In this document: positions 8,537 through 16,901 of the stretch, in pieces
Layout: the number at the start of each line of letters is the position of its first letter
Numbering within the stretch: the first letter of the stretch is position 1
From: Negadavirga shengliensis
GTDB taxonomy: Bacteria > Bacteroidota > Bacteroidia > Cytophagales > Cyclobacteriaceae
Direction: 5' to 3'
DNA length: 64,000 nt
NCBI RefSeq assembly: GCF_042652345.1
Contig: NZ_JBHSJJ010000013.1
Location: forward strand, 1 to 64,000
Notes under the pieces: model-generated
Told to the model about the DNA's origin: nothing
The model's input: the letters and a program-made list of their open reading frames with translations, nothing else
Database searches by the model: none
Translations under genes and position numbers: made by a program

Positions 8537-10126
8537 TTACCCGTGCCCGTTGAAAACCAGGTACAAGACCACCATCACCACTACCAGCACTCCCCACAAG
8601 TACTTCACCTGCCTGGAAACAGGCGGTAATATGCCGAAGTCCAGCACGGACTTGCTTCCCTCTCCTTTCTTATGATCTACAAAGGAGACCCCTACCAAAA
8701 TCCCCGAAAGCGCCACAAACAGGTAAAAGGACAGCAGCAGAAAGTGGGGCCAGAATCCGTAAACCTCATTGGGCAACACCCACAGGTACATGATGCCCGT
8801 TCCCAGGCTCAGGGCGGTGCCGTAGGTCAGGATGATATTGGCTGCGCGGCTGCTGGCTTTCTTCCACAATACGCCAAACAAAAACACCACAGACATGGGC
8901 GGGGCGATGAAGCCGAGCACCGATTGGAACACGTCAAAAAGATTCAGGCCCCGGATGCTGTCGATGGCCAGGGTAATGAAAATGGCCAAAACAGCTCCCG
9001 CCACGGTGACAATTCTCCCCACCCTCACCACCTGTTTTTGGCTGGCTTCAGGCCTGAATTTCTTCACGTAAATGTCTATGGTAAACACCGTGCTCAGGGC
9101 GTTTAGTGCGGAATCTATGGTGCTGACCAATGCCGCGATCAACACGGCCATCACCAGCCCGGTCATACCCACGGGAAAAAGGTGGGTAACCATGGTCATA
9201 TAGGCATGGTCCGGGTTTTCCAATTCAGGAAAAAGGATAAAACAGAGGACCCCCGGAATGATAAACAAGGGTACGTCCAGAATTTTCAGCCAGCCTGTGA
9301 AGTTGGCGCCGAGCTGGCCTTGTTTCAGGTTTTTGGCACCCAAAACCGACTGCACCATGGACTGGTCCGTGCACCAAAACCACACCCCCATTACGGGATA
9401 ACCCAACAAAATCGCGATCCAGGGATAATTGGCGTCATCCAGGGGCAAAAACAGGTTCCAGTATTCGGCAGGCGTCTGGGCCAACATCGGTGGGATGCCC
9501 CCCACACGGTTCAGTCCCGTGACGGCCAGTACCAATGAAACCACGATCAGCAGAATCATCTGGAACACGTTGGTATAGGCAATGGCCTTGAGGCCGCCGG
9601 CAATGGTAAAAAACGCGGCGATGATGATCAACAGGATTACCGAAAGCCACATGGGCAGGCCCAGGATCTGCTGGATCAAAATCCCGCCTGCAAACATGGT
9701 AAGGGAAAGCCAGCTGATCAGGATGGTCACGATGGTGTACCAGGCCAGGGTATTTCTGGTCCTGTCCCCAAAGCGTTTGCCCATAAACTCTGGCAAAGTC
9801 TGCACCTTCGCCCCCAGGTACCGCGGGGCAAAAACCACAGCGAGCAGGAGAATGAAAATAAAGGCGTACCAGGCAAAATTGCCTGCCACCACCCCCGTGG
9901 TATAACCGATGCTGGCAGAGGCGAGCAACATGGACGGCCCCACATTGGTCCCCCACATGGTGAGGCCTATACTGGGCCAGCCCAGGGAATTTCCCGCCAG
10001 GAAGAGGTTCTCACCGGCCTTTCTTTTCTTCTTGAAACTGGCCCAATACCCTATGCCTATCAGCACGATCAAATAAATACCCACCACCACAAAATCCCAT
10101 GCTTGCAGTGTTTCGTATATTTCCAT
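8537..10126 (-). CDS. Sodium:solute symporter (SSS family)
   Basis: A 529-residue membrane protein with about 13-14 hydrophobic segments, starting VGIYLIVLIGIGYWASFKKK and containing the GGxSLGWPSIGLTMWGTNVGP-type motif of SSS transporters near residues 45-65. Na+-site features of the LeuT fold appear in the ALVSTIDSALNALSTVF region. Such genes inside glycan loci import the released mono- or oligosaccharide across the inner membrane. It is the last gene of the minus-strand cluster headed by SusC at 21431, separated from the PhyH gene by a 0.45-kb repeat array, so co-transcription is uncertain. Confidence 0.88.
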   Translation of the reverse strand: MEIYETLQAWDFVVVGIYLIVLIGIGYWASFKKKRKAGENLFLAGNSLGWPSIGLTMWGTNVGPSMLLASASIGYTTGVVAGNFAWYAFIFILLLAVVFAPRYLGAKVQTLPEFMGKRFGDRTRNTLAWYTIVTILISWLSLTMFAGGILIQQILGLPMWLSVILLIIIAAFFTIAGGLKAIAYTNVFQMILLIVVSLVLAVTGLNRVGGIPPMLAQTPAEYWNLFLPLDDANYPWIAILLGYPVMGVWFWCTDQSMVQSVLGAKNLKQGQLGANFTGWLKILDVPLFIIPGVLCFILFPELENPDHAYMTMVTHLFPVGMTGLVMAVLIAALVSTIDSALNALSTVFTIDIYVKKFRPEASQKQVVRVGRIVTVAGAVLAIFITLAIDSIRGLNLFDVFQSVLGFIAPPMSVVFLFGVLWKKASSRAANIILTYGTALSLGTGIMYLWVLPNEVYGFWPHFLLLSFYLFVALSGILVGVSFVDHKKGEGSKSVLDFGILPPVSRQVKYLWGVLVVVMVVLYLVFNGHG

Positions 10127-10179
10127 TCGTTTTTTTGTTATTGTTTTTACTGTGCCTATTTTGCTATTCGTAAGTAATT

Positions 10180-10629
10180 TGGGAATGGGGAACAGGGAAC
10201 CGGCCGGAAACTTCTATTCACTTTTCCCTATTCACAAAGTATTCAGGAAATGGGGAACGGGGAACAGGGAACCGGTTGAAATCCTCCCATTCACTTTTTC
10301 CTATTTACGCAGTATTCAGGGAACGGGGAACAGGGAATAGGGAACCGGCCGGAAACTTCTATTCACTTTTCCCTATTCACCATTTACGCAGAATTCAGAA
10401 AAACGGGAATAGGGAACGGGGAAAAGGGAATCGGCCGAAATCCTCCCATTCACTTTTTCCTATTCACGCAGTATTCAGGGAACGGGGAACAGGGAACAGG
10501 GAATCGGCCGGAAACTTCTATTCTCTTTTCCCTATTCACTATTAACTGAGTAATCAGGAAACGGGGAACAGAGACCAAGGGATACGCAATCGATCGAAAT
10601 CCCGCATTCACTTTTCCCTATTCACTACT
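10180..10629. repeat. Array of about six GGGAA-rich repeat units
   Basis: Six units with a period of about 72-87 bp. The anchor ATTCACTTTT (or close variant) starts at 10216, 10289, 10361, 10448, 10520 and 10606. Two unit types alternate: one with GGCCGGAAACTTCT before the anchor and one with CGAAATCCTCCC. Each unit can fold, since GAATAGGGAA-type and TTCCCTATTC-type segments are complementary. The last unit runs into the 3' end of the PhyH gene and supplies its final codons and stop. Confidence 0.8.
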
Positions 10630-11369
10630 TCTTTTACCCTCTTGCCATCCACCACAAAAGGATCTGCCCAATAAAGTGGCTCCTCACCTTTCATGATAGG
10701 CTCTGCAGAATATTGGATCAACAATACCCTTCTGGCCTGGTTGGTGAAGTTAGAGCCGCTTCTGTGAAAACAGGTGCTGCTGAACAGGGCCACATCACCT
10801 GCCTTCATAATGGCAGCTACGCCGGGATTATCTCCAAAATAGCCCACTTTGTCATTGGTACCTTCCTGCAAAACATGTTCTATCCTTTTTTTTGTGCCGG
10901 CCTCCTTATAGGGAAGCAAATATACGGTCCCGTTTTCCTCTGTCACATCGTCCAAAGGGCACCAGACAGAAAGATAAGGCTTATGGTCAAAATCCAGGTA
11001 TCCGGAATCCTGGTGCCAGGAAAAGGTCATGCCCTTGTCGGCAGCTTTTACCACAAACTGTTCCAAAAACAAATAAACGTTCTCTCCCAGTATTTTGCGG
11101 GTAATTTCCTCCAGTTGTTTGCTGAAAATCAAGTCCTGCATGGTCTCACTGTCCTTGTACCTCAAGGCTATAAAATAACGCTTCCCCTTATGGTTGATTT
11201 CATCCACCTCCACGCCCTTGCGCTCCATTTCTTCATCCTTTTCCCTCATAAAACGGTGGCATTCTTCTCTTAGCCTTTGGATTAATTCGCCGGGAATCAC
11301 GTTTCTGACAATACAGAAACCCTCTTCCCTGAATTGGTCTAGTTGTTCTTCTGCTATGATGCTTTTCAT
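10608..11369 (-). CDS. Phytanoyl-CoA dioxygenase (PhyH) family protein
   Basis: A 253-residue Fe(II)/2-oxoglutarate oxygenase-like protein. The facial triad is visible as H119 and D121 in WHQDSGY and H202 in CFHRSGSN, with arginines nearby (NQARR) to bind 2-oxoglutarate. There is no signal peptide, so it acts in the cytosol. It lies between the Gfo/Idh/MocA gene and the symporter in a glycan operon. Bacterial PhyH proteins hydroxylate varied small molecules, and the substrate here is unknown. The last residues (VVNREK) and the stop are encoded by repeat DNA shared with the array downstream. Confidence 0.82.
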   Translation of the reverse strand: MKSIIAEEQLDQFREEGFCIVRNVIPGELIQRLREECHRFMREKDEEMERKGVEVDEINHKGKRYFIALRYKDSETMQDLIFSKQLEEITRKILGENVYLFLEQFVVKAADKGMTFSWHQDSGYLDFDHKPYLSVWCPLDDVTEENGTVYLLPYKEAGTKKRIEHVLQEGTNDKVGYFGDNPGVAAIMKAGDVALFSSTCFHRSGSNFTNQARRVLLIQYSAEPIMKGEEPLYWADPFVVDGKRVKEVVNREK

Positions 11370-11446
11370 TTTTTTCGGTGTGTTTTATGTCAATTCCTCT
11401 AACCTCATCTTCCTGTACTTTCCTTGGTCAAACCTTGGTCTGTTTT

Positions 11447-12544
11447 TCATAGTATGTCCAAAAGCGCGGTCAATCCATATTCCCTTATAGTTTCTTTTAC
11501 TTTCTCGGGCCGCCCGGAATGAAGCGATTTCTCCATGGTTTTCAGCAAGGCAATGGTCCCGATGCCTTCTCTCAGGTCAGGGTAGGCGGTGAAACCTTCC
11601 CTTATGCTATCCGCGAAATGCTCCAGGTAATTGTTATATTCTCCGGCATGATGGCTCTTGCCTTCAAAGCGGAAATAATGCTTGGATTTATGCTCCCAGG
11701 TAATCACCTGTTCTTCGCCCCTATTGTCCGTCATGGCATAGCGGAGTTCCATGTAATCTCCCTGGCTGCAACCTCTGGTCCCCCTCAGCACACAGCTCAT
11801 CTCCGAATCCCGCATGGCTGGCTGCACGGGACTCGAATAAGCCCCCGACACCCTGGCCACCCTGCCATCCACGGACTTATAGATAAAATGCATGGTATCC
11901 TGGTTTTTCAATCCTCCGGCACGGCCATTGGGACTCAACATGCCGTATCCCATTACCTCCTCTATTTCCGGCAAGTACCATCTGATAAAATCGACAGGGT
12001 GGCTTAATCCTCCAAACAACCATTTGAAGGCAGGTTCCAAAGCCCAGGGTTTTTCCAGAAACCAGCGGTGGTCGGCATGATAATAAGCCTCTACGGTCAC
12101 CAGTTCCCCTATCAAACCTCTCTCAAAATCTTCCCGCTGCCTTCTCATCGGCTCAAAAAAACGGCTGCTCTGCCCTACAAACAACCGTTTACCCTTTCGT
12201 TTTTGAAGCTGCAATAAATCCGCAGCTTCTTTCAGATCGTCCAACAAGGGTTTGGTGCAGACGACGTGTTTATCATGTTCCATGGCCATTCGGATATGCG
12301 CCGCATGCAATTTGTCGGGCGTGTAAATGCCTATCGCGTCAATCTCCGGATTATGAAGCATGTCCTCATAGCAAGTGGTGTAATGGGGAAAGTCGAATTC
12401 CTTTGCCCTTTGCCTGCACAGGCTTTCGTTTTGATCACATATCTGTATTAAATCTATTTTTGGGCTGTTCAGGGAGGCGGAAATGGTACTTCTGCCTTCT
12501 CCCAGTCCCAAAATGCCGAGTTTCAGCCTTTTATTCTCCATCAT
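11447..12544 (-). CDS. Gfo/Idh/MocA family NAD(P)-dependent oxidoreductase
   Basis: A 365-residue cytosolic oxidoreductase. The N-terminal Rossmann fold opens LKLGILGLGEGRSTI (residues 7-21), the cofactor loop continues at IDLIQICDQNE, and the family motif CTKPLLDDLKEA (near 96-107) is the expected EKP-type segment with T in place of E. The C-terminal alpha/beta domain includes SHPVDFIRWYLPE. Members oxidise or reduce sugars and inositols. Its start codon overlaps the GH31 stop by 4 nt (ATGA), so it is translated with the hydrolase, which suggests it processes the released sugar. Confidence 0.85.
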   Translation of the reverse strand: MMENKRLKLGILGLGEGRSTISASLNSPKIDLIQICDQNESLCRQRAKEFDFPHYTTCYEDMLHNPEIDAIGIYTPDKLHAAHIRMAMEHDKHVVCTKPLLDDLKEAADLLQLQKRKGKRLFVGQSSRFFEPMRRQREDFERGLIGELVTVEAYYHADHRWFLEKPWALEPAFKWLFGGLSHPVDFIRWYLPEIEEVMGYGMLSPNGRAGGLKNQDTMHFIYKSVDGRVARVSGAYSSPVQPAMRDSEMSCVLRGTRGCSQGDYMELRYAMTDNRGEEQVITWEHKSKHYFRFEGKSHHAGEYNNYLEHFADSIREGFTAYPDLREGIGTIALLKTMEKSLHSGRPEKVKETIREYGLTALLDIL

Positions 12545-14814
12545 TCATTCGCTTCAAGGTTCAATAGTTTCCAAATTCCGTCAAACGCATGATCAAACAT
12601 TACCTTCCGGGTTTGGCTCATGTCCATGTCATCCGTGCAACTGACCCCATCCAAATAAAGGGGCAGCTCCGCTCCCTGTTTTATCCATACGGGCATGTCG
12701 CCCAATGCTTCGTGATGCTGTTTCAGCCATTTTCCACCGTTATAAGTTTCCCCCGAAAAGAAGTGGACCCATTCCCCTTTGGGCAGGTAGATGTCCCTCC
12801 GGTTTTCTGCGTTCATGACAGGGGCAACCAGAAAATCGTCCCCCAAGTAATATTGATCATCGATGTGCCAGCATATCTTATCATCGGGATGATGCATCAG
12901 CAAAGCCCTCAGGACGGGATAGCCGGTTGTAACGGTTTTTTTGCTTTGTTCCAGCAAATAAGGAATCAATGCATACCTCAATTTCCACCATCTTCTCACC
13001 AGGGCTGCTATATTGGGGTAGTGGTAAGGTTCCCGCTTGGAAGTGCCGTGGTAGCGAATATGAGAGGTGAACACGCCGAACTGCGTCCACCGCATATAAA
13101 GGTCATCCGGAATCACTGTGTTCATAAAGTCAGGAACACCATGAAAACCGGGGACATCATGGCTCCAGAATCCGAATCCCGAAAGGCCCAGATGCAACCC
13201 GCCTTTCAGGGTCCCTGCCATGCCATCCCAGGTGGCCGCCGCATCGCCTCCCCAATGCAGGGGAAACCTTTGACACCCCGCCCAGCCCGCACGGGCCCAG
13301 ATGATGCCATCCCCGGTCACCTCCTTCGTCACTTCAAAAGCAGCCTTTTGATAGAGAAAACCATAAATATTGTTGAGGTATCTTGGTTCCATGCTGTGGT
13401 ATTCCGCATCCAAATGGATCTCTTCTCCAAAGTCGGTTTTGATGCAGGCCACGCCCATCTCCAGCAACTCCCTCAACAGGCTTTTGTACCAGGCCGTGGC
13501 CTCGGGATTGGTAAAATCTATGGTGCCCGCGTAATCCAGGGCGCTGAAGTTGGAGCCCCCCTGTTCCCGGGTCGTTTGCACTCGGCCTATGTATTTATTC
13601 TCTTTGGCCAGGTCATGTTGCTCGGCTTCCGCGGCGATGTAGGGCATTTGCCAAAGACTGACCCGAAAACCTTTCTTTCTTAATTTCTTTACAAACTCCA
13701 CCGGATCCGGGAATCTTTCCGCGTTGAATTTCCATTCACACAGCCAGTCCGTACGAAACCAGCCCGTATCCAAATGGATCACATCACATGGATAATCTTC
13801 TTTTCGCAGCCTTTCACATATTTCCTCCACTTCAACGGCCGAAAAGTAGGTCATCCGGCTCATCCAGATCCCAAAACTCCACAACGGCGGCAGACTGGGG
13901 AAACCGGTGAGTCCCCTGTAATGATAGAGTATTTCTTCGGGTGTATCCCCGCCTATTAGAAACAAATCCATGCCCGGCTCCTCCGCCAAAAGCTGCACAG
14001 AGCGGGTGGAATGGTCCGCCAGGGACAATTTGGAAAAGGCAGTGGTATGCAGAAATGTTCCGTACATTTCGCTGGAAAGATAGAAAGGGACATTTTTGTA
14101 GGTTCTCCGGTTGTTGACCCCTTGCCCGTCCTGGTTTTTGAGCTGGACAGTCTTGCCGGAAAGGTCCATTTTGGCAAAGCGCTCTCCGGTTCCCACGAAT
14201 TTTTCATCCGGTTTGGCGTGGAAGGAAAGCGTAGAACTGATAATTTCTTCCCCTTCAACAATATAGGCCAAAGCCATGGCATCGTTTCTGGCCGGAAAAA
14301 ACTGGTCATAGGCGTGGATACGCACAGCTTTTTTGCTGTCCGGATAAAATACAGCTTCCAGTGATTCCTCAGGCGGGGGGAGCAGGTCGCTCCAGTGGTC
14401 CTTAGAAGCTGGCTTGAAATCAAACCTCGCCCGGATATTGCCGTTCGCGTCGTTCACCAACCAATGATTCCGGTGCTGTTCCACAATCAAAGGAAGGGAC
14501 TGCTTTTCAATATCTTCCTGCAACATGGCGGATTCCTTCTCTGAAAAACCCTCCAAATCAAGGGTCAGCCTCAAAATCTTTTCACCATAAGCCTTGATCT
14601 CAAGCGTTTGTACTGCGCTTTCCACTTCGGGGTCGGGCGCCAAATCATTGCCAGGCAACTGGCATTGGAAAGGGAGGTGGATAATTACCCCGCCGTTCTT
14701 TTCCTCAAAGCCAATAGGTCTACCCGCTTTCCACAAACGCCTCTTGGTTTTATCCGGTGAAACCGTCGGATCAAAATCCAGAAAATCAAACAATAGGTAG
14801 TTGGTCTGCTTCAT
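12541..14814 (-). CDS. Glycoside hydrolase family 31 (alpha-xylosidase/alpha-glucosidase type)
   Basis: A 757-residue enzyme without an obvious signal peptide. The nucleophile is D461 in ACIKTDFGEEI, a sequence close to that of YicI-type alpha-xylosidases. The acid/base candidate is D524 in HWGGDAAATWDG. The N-terminal galactose-mutarotase-like domain ends near residue 300 and the barrel starts at LPPLWSFGIWMSRMTYF. The nucleophile motif favours alpha-xylosidase activity, but alpha-glucosidase or alpha-galactosidase cannot be excluded. It follows the beta-helix gene by 29 nt and overlaps the oxidoreductase gene. Confidence 0.88.
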   Translation of the reverse strand: MKQTNYLLFDFLDFDPTVSPDKTKRRLWKAGRPIGFEEKNGGVIIHLPFQCQLPGNDLAPDPEVESAVQTLEIKAYGEKILRLTLDLEGFSEKESAMLQEDIEKQSLPLIVEQHRNHWLVNDANGNIRARFDFKPASKDHWSDLLPPPEESLEAVFYPDSKKAVRIHAYDQFFPARNDAMALAYIVEGEEIISSTLSFHAKPDEKFVGTGERFAKMDLSGKTVQLKNQDGQGVNNRRTYKNVPFYLSSEMYGTFLHTTAFSKLSLADHSTRSVQLLAEEPGMDLFLIGGDTPEEILYHYRGLTGFPSLPPLWSFGIWMSRMTYFSAVEVEEICERLRKEDYPCDVIHLDTGWFRTDWLCEWKFNAERFPDPVEFVKKLRKKGFRVSLWQMPYIAAEAEQHDLAKENKYIGRVQTTREQGGSNFSALDYAGTIDFTNPEATAWYKSLLRELLEMGVACIKTDFGEEIHLDAEYHSMEPRYLNNIYGFLYQKAAFEVTKEVTGDGIIWARAGWAGCQRFPLHWGGDAAATWDGMAGTLKGGLHLGLSGFGFWSHDVPGFHGVPDFMNTVIPDDLYMRWTQFGVFTSHIRYHGTSKREPYHYPNIAALVRRWWKLRYALIPYLLEQSKKTVTTGYPVLRALLMHHPDDKICWHIDDQYYLGDDFLVAPVMNAENRRDIYLPKGEWVHFFSGETYNGGKWLKQHHEALGDMPVWIKQGAELPLYLDGVSCTDDMDMSQTRKVMFDHAFDGIWKLLNLEANE

Positions 14815-14843
14815 GCCTCTAAAAATCCTTATTGGTTCAAAAA

Positions 14844-16745
14844 CTAGTTGAGGATATCCCGATAGGCTTCCTGTATGCCTGCTTTGTCTTTGATCTCCTG
14901 AGAAACTTCAGGGCCGTTGTTCTCCCAATGCACACCGGGACCCGGCCTATTGGAAAAGAACTTGTCCCTCTCCGTCCAATTGTCCACGATCCTGATATAG
15001 GAAGAACCTTCATCCAGGTAAATGTATTGGTGATGATGTGGCATATGGGCATAAGGCGCATCCATCAGGTCATAAATGCTGTTTCCGCTAATTTCCATAT
15101 TGGGCTGCGCGGAAAGGGTATATATACCGCCTACATCGTACATCTGCTTGGCAAAGCGATGGATCTTATTGGCATGCACCCTGTTGTTTTTGGCGGCACT
15201 GAGGGTACGCGTCCAGCCCCATCCTACGCAAATGCCGGAATAGTTCACATCCCGAACTTCATTGTGCTCAACATTCACATCATGGGCATAGCCTATGCTG
15301 ATTCCCACACAGCCCCAGTCCTCGTTGGTGGCGTCTTCTATCAGATTGTTGGCGATGTGGACATGGCCGACAAGCTCCCGCCTGTCACTGGGATCGTAAG
15401 GAAGATGGGCTTCAAAATCGGGCCCTCCGAAAAAACCGGCCTGGATGGCAGTACCACCTATGTCCTGAAAAACATTTCCCACGATGCGGGTATGAGAAAC
15501 ACCTTCTACCAAATCCAATCCGGTAGCCGCCGTATGTGTAAAGCGGCATCTTTCGAAACCAAGATGAGAAGCATTGATGACGGAAACCATCGCCGGTTGC
15601 CTGTCTATCCATGCCTGGTTTTCCAGCCACTCCTTATCGGGTGTACCCGGTTCGGCCAATTTGTAAGCATCCAAGAGATACCAGCCGGCCTGCAAAGGCA
15701 CATGTCCTGCCAGAGAAGGCCTCAGCCAAGTGCTGTGTTTGAAGCCGATTCCTTCAAACCCGACATGCTTAACCGGCAAATCCCGGTGTCCTGCTACCTG
15801 TACTACTGTTTCCAGGTTAGGAGCTATCACTTCCACACCTTCCATATTTTCTCCCTCCCTGGGCCAGTAATAAAGCTTGCCGTTCTTCTGATCGGCATAC
15901 CATTCCCCGGGTTGGTTGAGAAGTTCCGGAGCACCCACGAAAAAAAAAGCGGAGTTGCCGTTGTACTCATTGTCTTTGTCTATAAAAGGAGCAGGCCATG
16001 GATGCTCAAATTCGATCAGGCTCTCCGGCTGATGGAAAGTGATTTTTGTTTTCCCGCCAACTTCCTCCATTGATTTTACCCGCAAATTGGCAATCGCCCA
16101 CCATTGGTGGATGACAAATTCCACCCCATCCAAATCGGCAAACCTAAAAGCAGGTGTTGGTATCCACATTTCCTGTTTCTCTTTGTCCACCGACAGTATC
16201 CTGTCCAATTCCCCATCATTGAGATTGGAGGCCCTTTGCGCTTTTTGGCCGTTTACCCAAAGCTGTCTGAATTCCAGCCTTCTTCCGCCCACCACGGGAC
16301 TGGGTGCTTCCCAAAGATTACCCCTCGCGGCCCTGGGAACACCGGGCAGGTTGGCCCGGCTCTTTTTCCAGCCCTGTATTTTTACCCCGCCTGAAAATAC
16401 CGGCTTTGCTCCCGGGGCCGCTTGGATCAGGGTGGGACCTGATGAAGTACCGGAATCCTCGGGTCTCAGCAAAAGCGGACTGTCAAAAAAATAGGTTCCC
16501 TCGGCAACCATGATCTTCACCCCTTCACGGACAGACGAATCGTTTAACCTTCGCATTTCCCTTGCTTTTCTCAAGGCCATTTCGACAGTGGCCAATGGAG
16601 CGGCTTTACTGCCGGAATGGGAATCCTTGCCTTCAGGAGCGACCCAAATCTCCGTGGCCTCCAAAGAAAAGCCCGAAAACAAGATCAAAATAAGTGTAGA
16701 AGAGACGATTTTATGGTATTTTAACATTTTTTTGACATTATACAT
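14844..16745 (-). CDS. Secreted right-handed beta-helix protein (possible GH141-like enzyme)
   Basis: A protein of about 633 residues with a signal peptide (ILILFSGFSLEA). The first domain carries IWVAPEGKDSHSGS and LATVEMALRKARE followed by GTYFF and LLLRPEDSGTSSGP, the usual opening of large bacterial beta-helix enzymes. The C-terminal half has repeated beta-helix rungs (for example NNLIEDATNEDW, NEVRDVNYSGICVGW, NKIHRFAKQMYDVGG). Such proteins include GH141 fucosidase/xylanase-type enzymes of pectin loci. I cannot prove that family. Starts at 16745 and 16727 are both ATG. The longer frame would need TTG. Confidence 0.72.
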   Translation of the reverse strand: MYNVKKMLKYHKIVSSTLILILFSGFSLEATEIWVAPEGKDSHSGSKAAPLATVEMALRKAREMRRLNDSSVREGVKIMVAEGTYFFDSPLLLRPEDSGTSSGPTLIQAAPGAKPVFSGGVKIQGWKKSRANLPGVPRAARGNLWEAPSPVVGGRRLEFRQLWVNGQKAQRASNLNDGELDRILSVDKEKQEMWIPTPAFRFADLDGVEFVIHQWWAIANLRVKSMEEVGGKTKITFHQPESLIEFEHPWPAPFIDKDNEYNGNSAFFFVGAPELLNQPGEWYADQKNGKLYYWPREGENMEGVEVIAPNLETVVQVAGHRDLPVKHVGFEGIGFKHSTWLRPSLAGHVPLQAGWYLLDAYKLAEPGTPDKEWLENQAWIDRQPAMVSVINASHLGFERCRFTHTAATGLDLVEGVSHTRIVGNVFQDIGGTAIQAGFFGGPDFEAHLPYDPSDRRELVGHVHIANNLIEDATNEDWGCVGISIGYAHDVNVEHNEVRDVNYSGICVGWGWTRTLSAAKNNRVHANKIHRFAKQMYDVGGIYTLSAQPNMEISGNSIYDLMDAPYAHMPHHHQYIYLDEGSSYIRIVDNWTERDKFFSNRPGPGVHWENNGPEVSQEIKDKAGIQEAYRDILN

Positions 16746-16864
16746 GGACACCAACAAAATTTACTTGGATAAAGAACTTTGTTGAAGGCTAAATTTGCAA
16801 ATAAATTACGGAGTATTGCCGGTGCTGCCCTCCTGTACTTTCCGGTTTTCGCCGTGCAAAAACC

Positions 16865-16892
16865 CATACAGCCTGGTTTCCCAGGCTGTATG
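16865..16892 (-). terminator. Intergenic hairpin after susD (terminator or attenuator)
   Basis: A perfect 12-bp stem, CATACAGCCTGG paired with CCAGGCTGTATG, with a 4-nt loop. On the minus strand it lies 10 nt after the SusD stop and is followed by GGGTTTTTG, a short U-tract. It separates SusC/SusD from the enzyme genes of the operon, so partial termination or RNA-end protection is likely. Confidence 0.65.
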
Positions 16893-16901
16893 AACAAACT
16901 A

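Noticed and set aside
10180..10629. Repeat array considered as a CRISPR
   Set aside because: Units are 72-87 bp, vary in length and alternate between two types, without identical 25-40 bp repeats and unique spacers. No cas gene is near.
14832..16073. 413-residue plus-strand open frame across the beta-helix gene
   Set aside because: Antisense to a clear secreted beta-helix gene. Its translation has no domain and the opposite strand shows signal peptide and family motifs.
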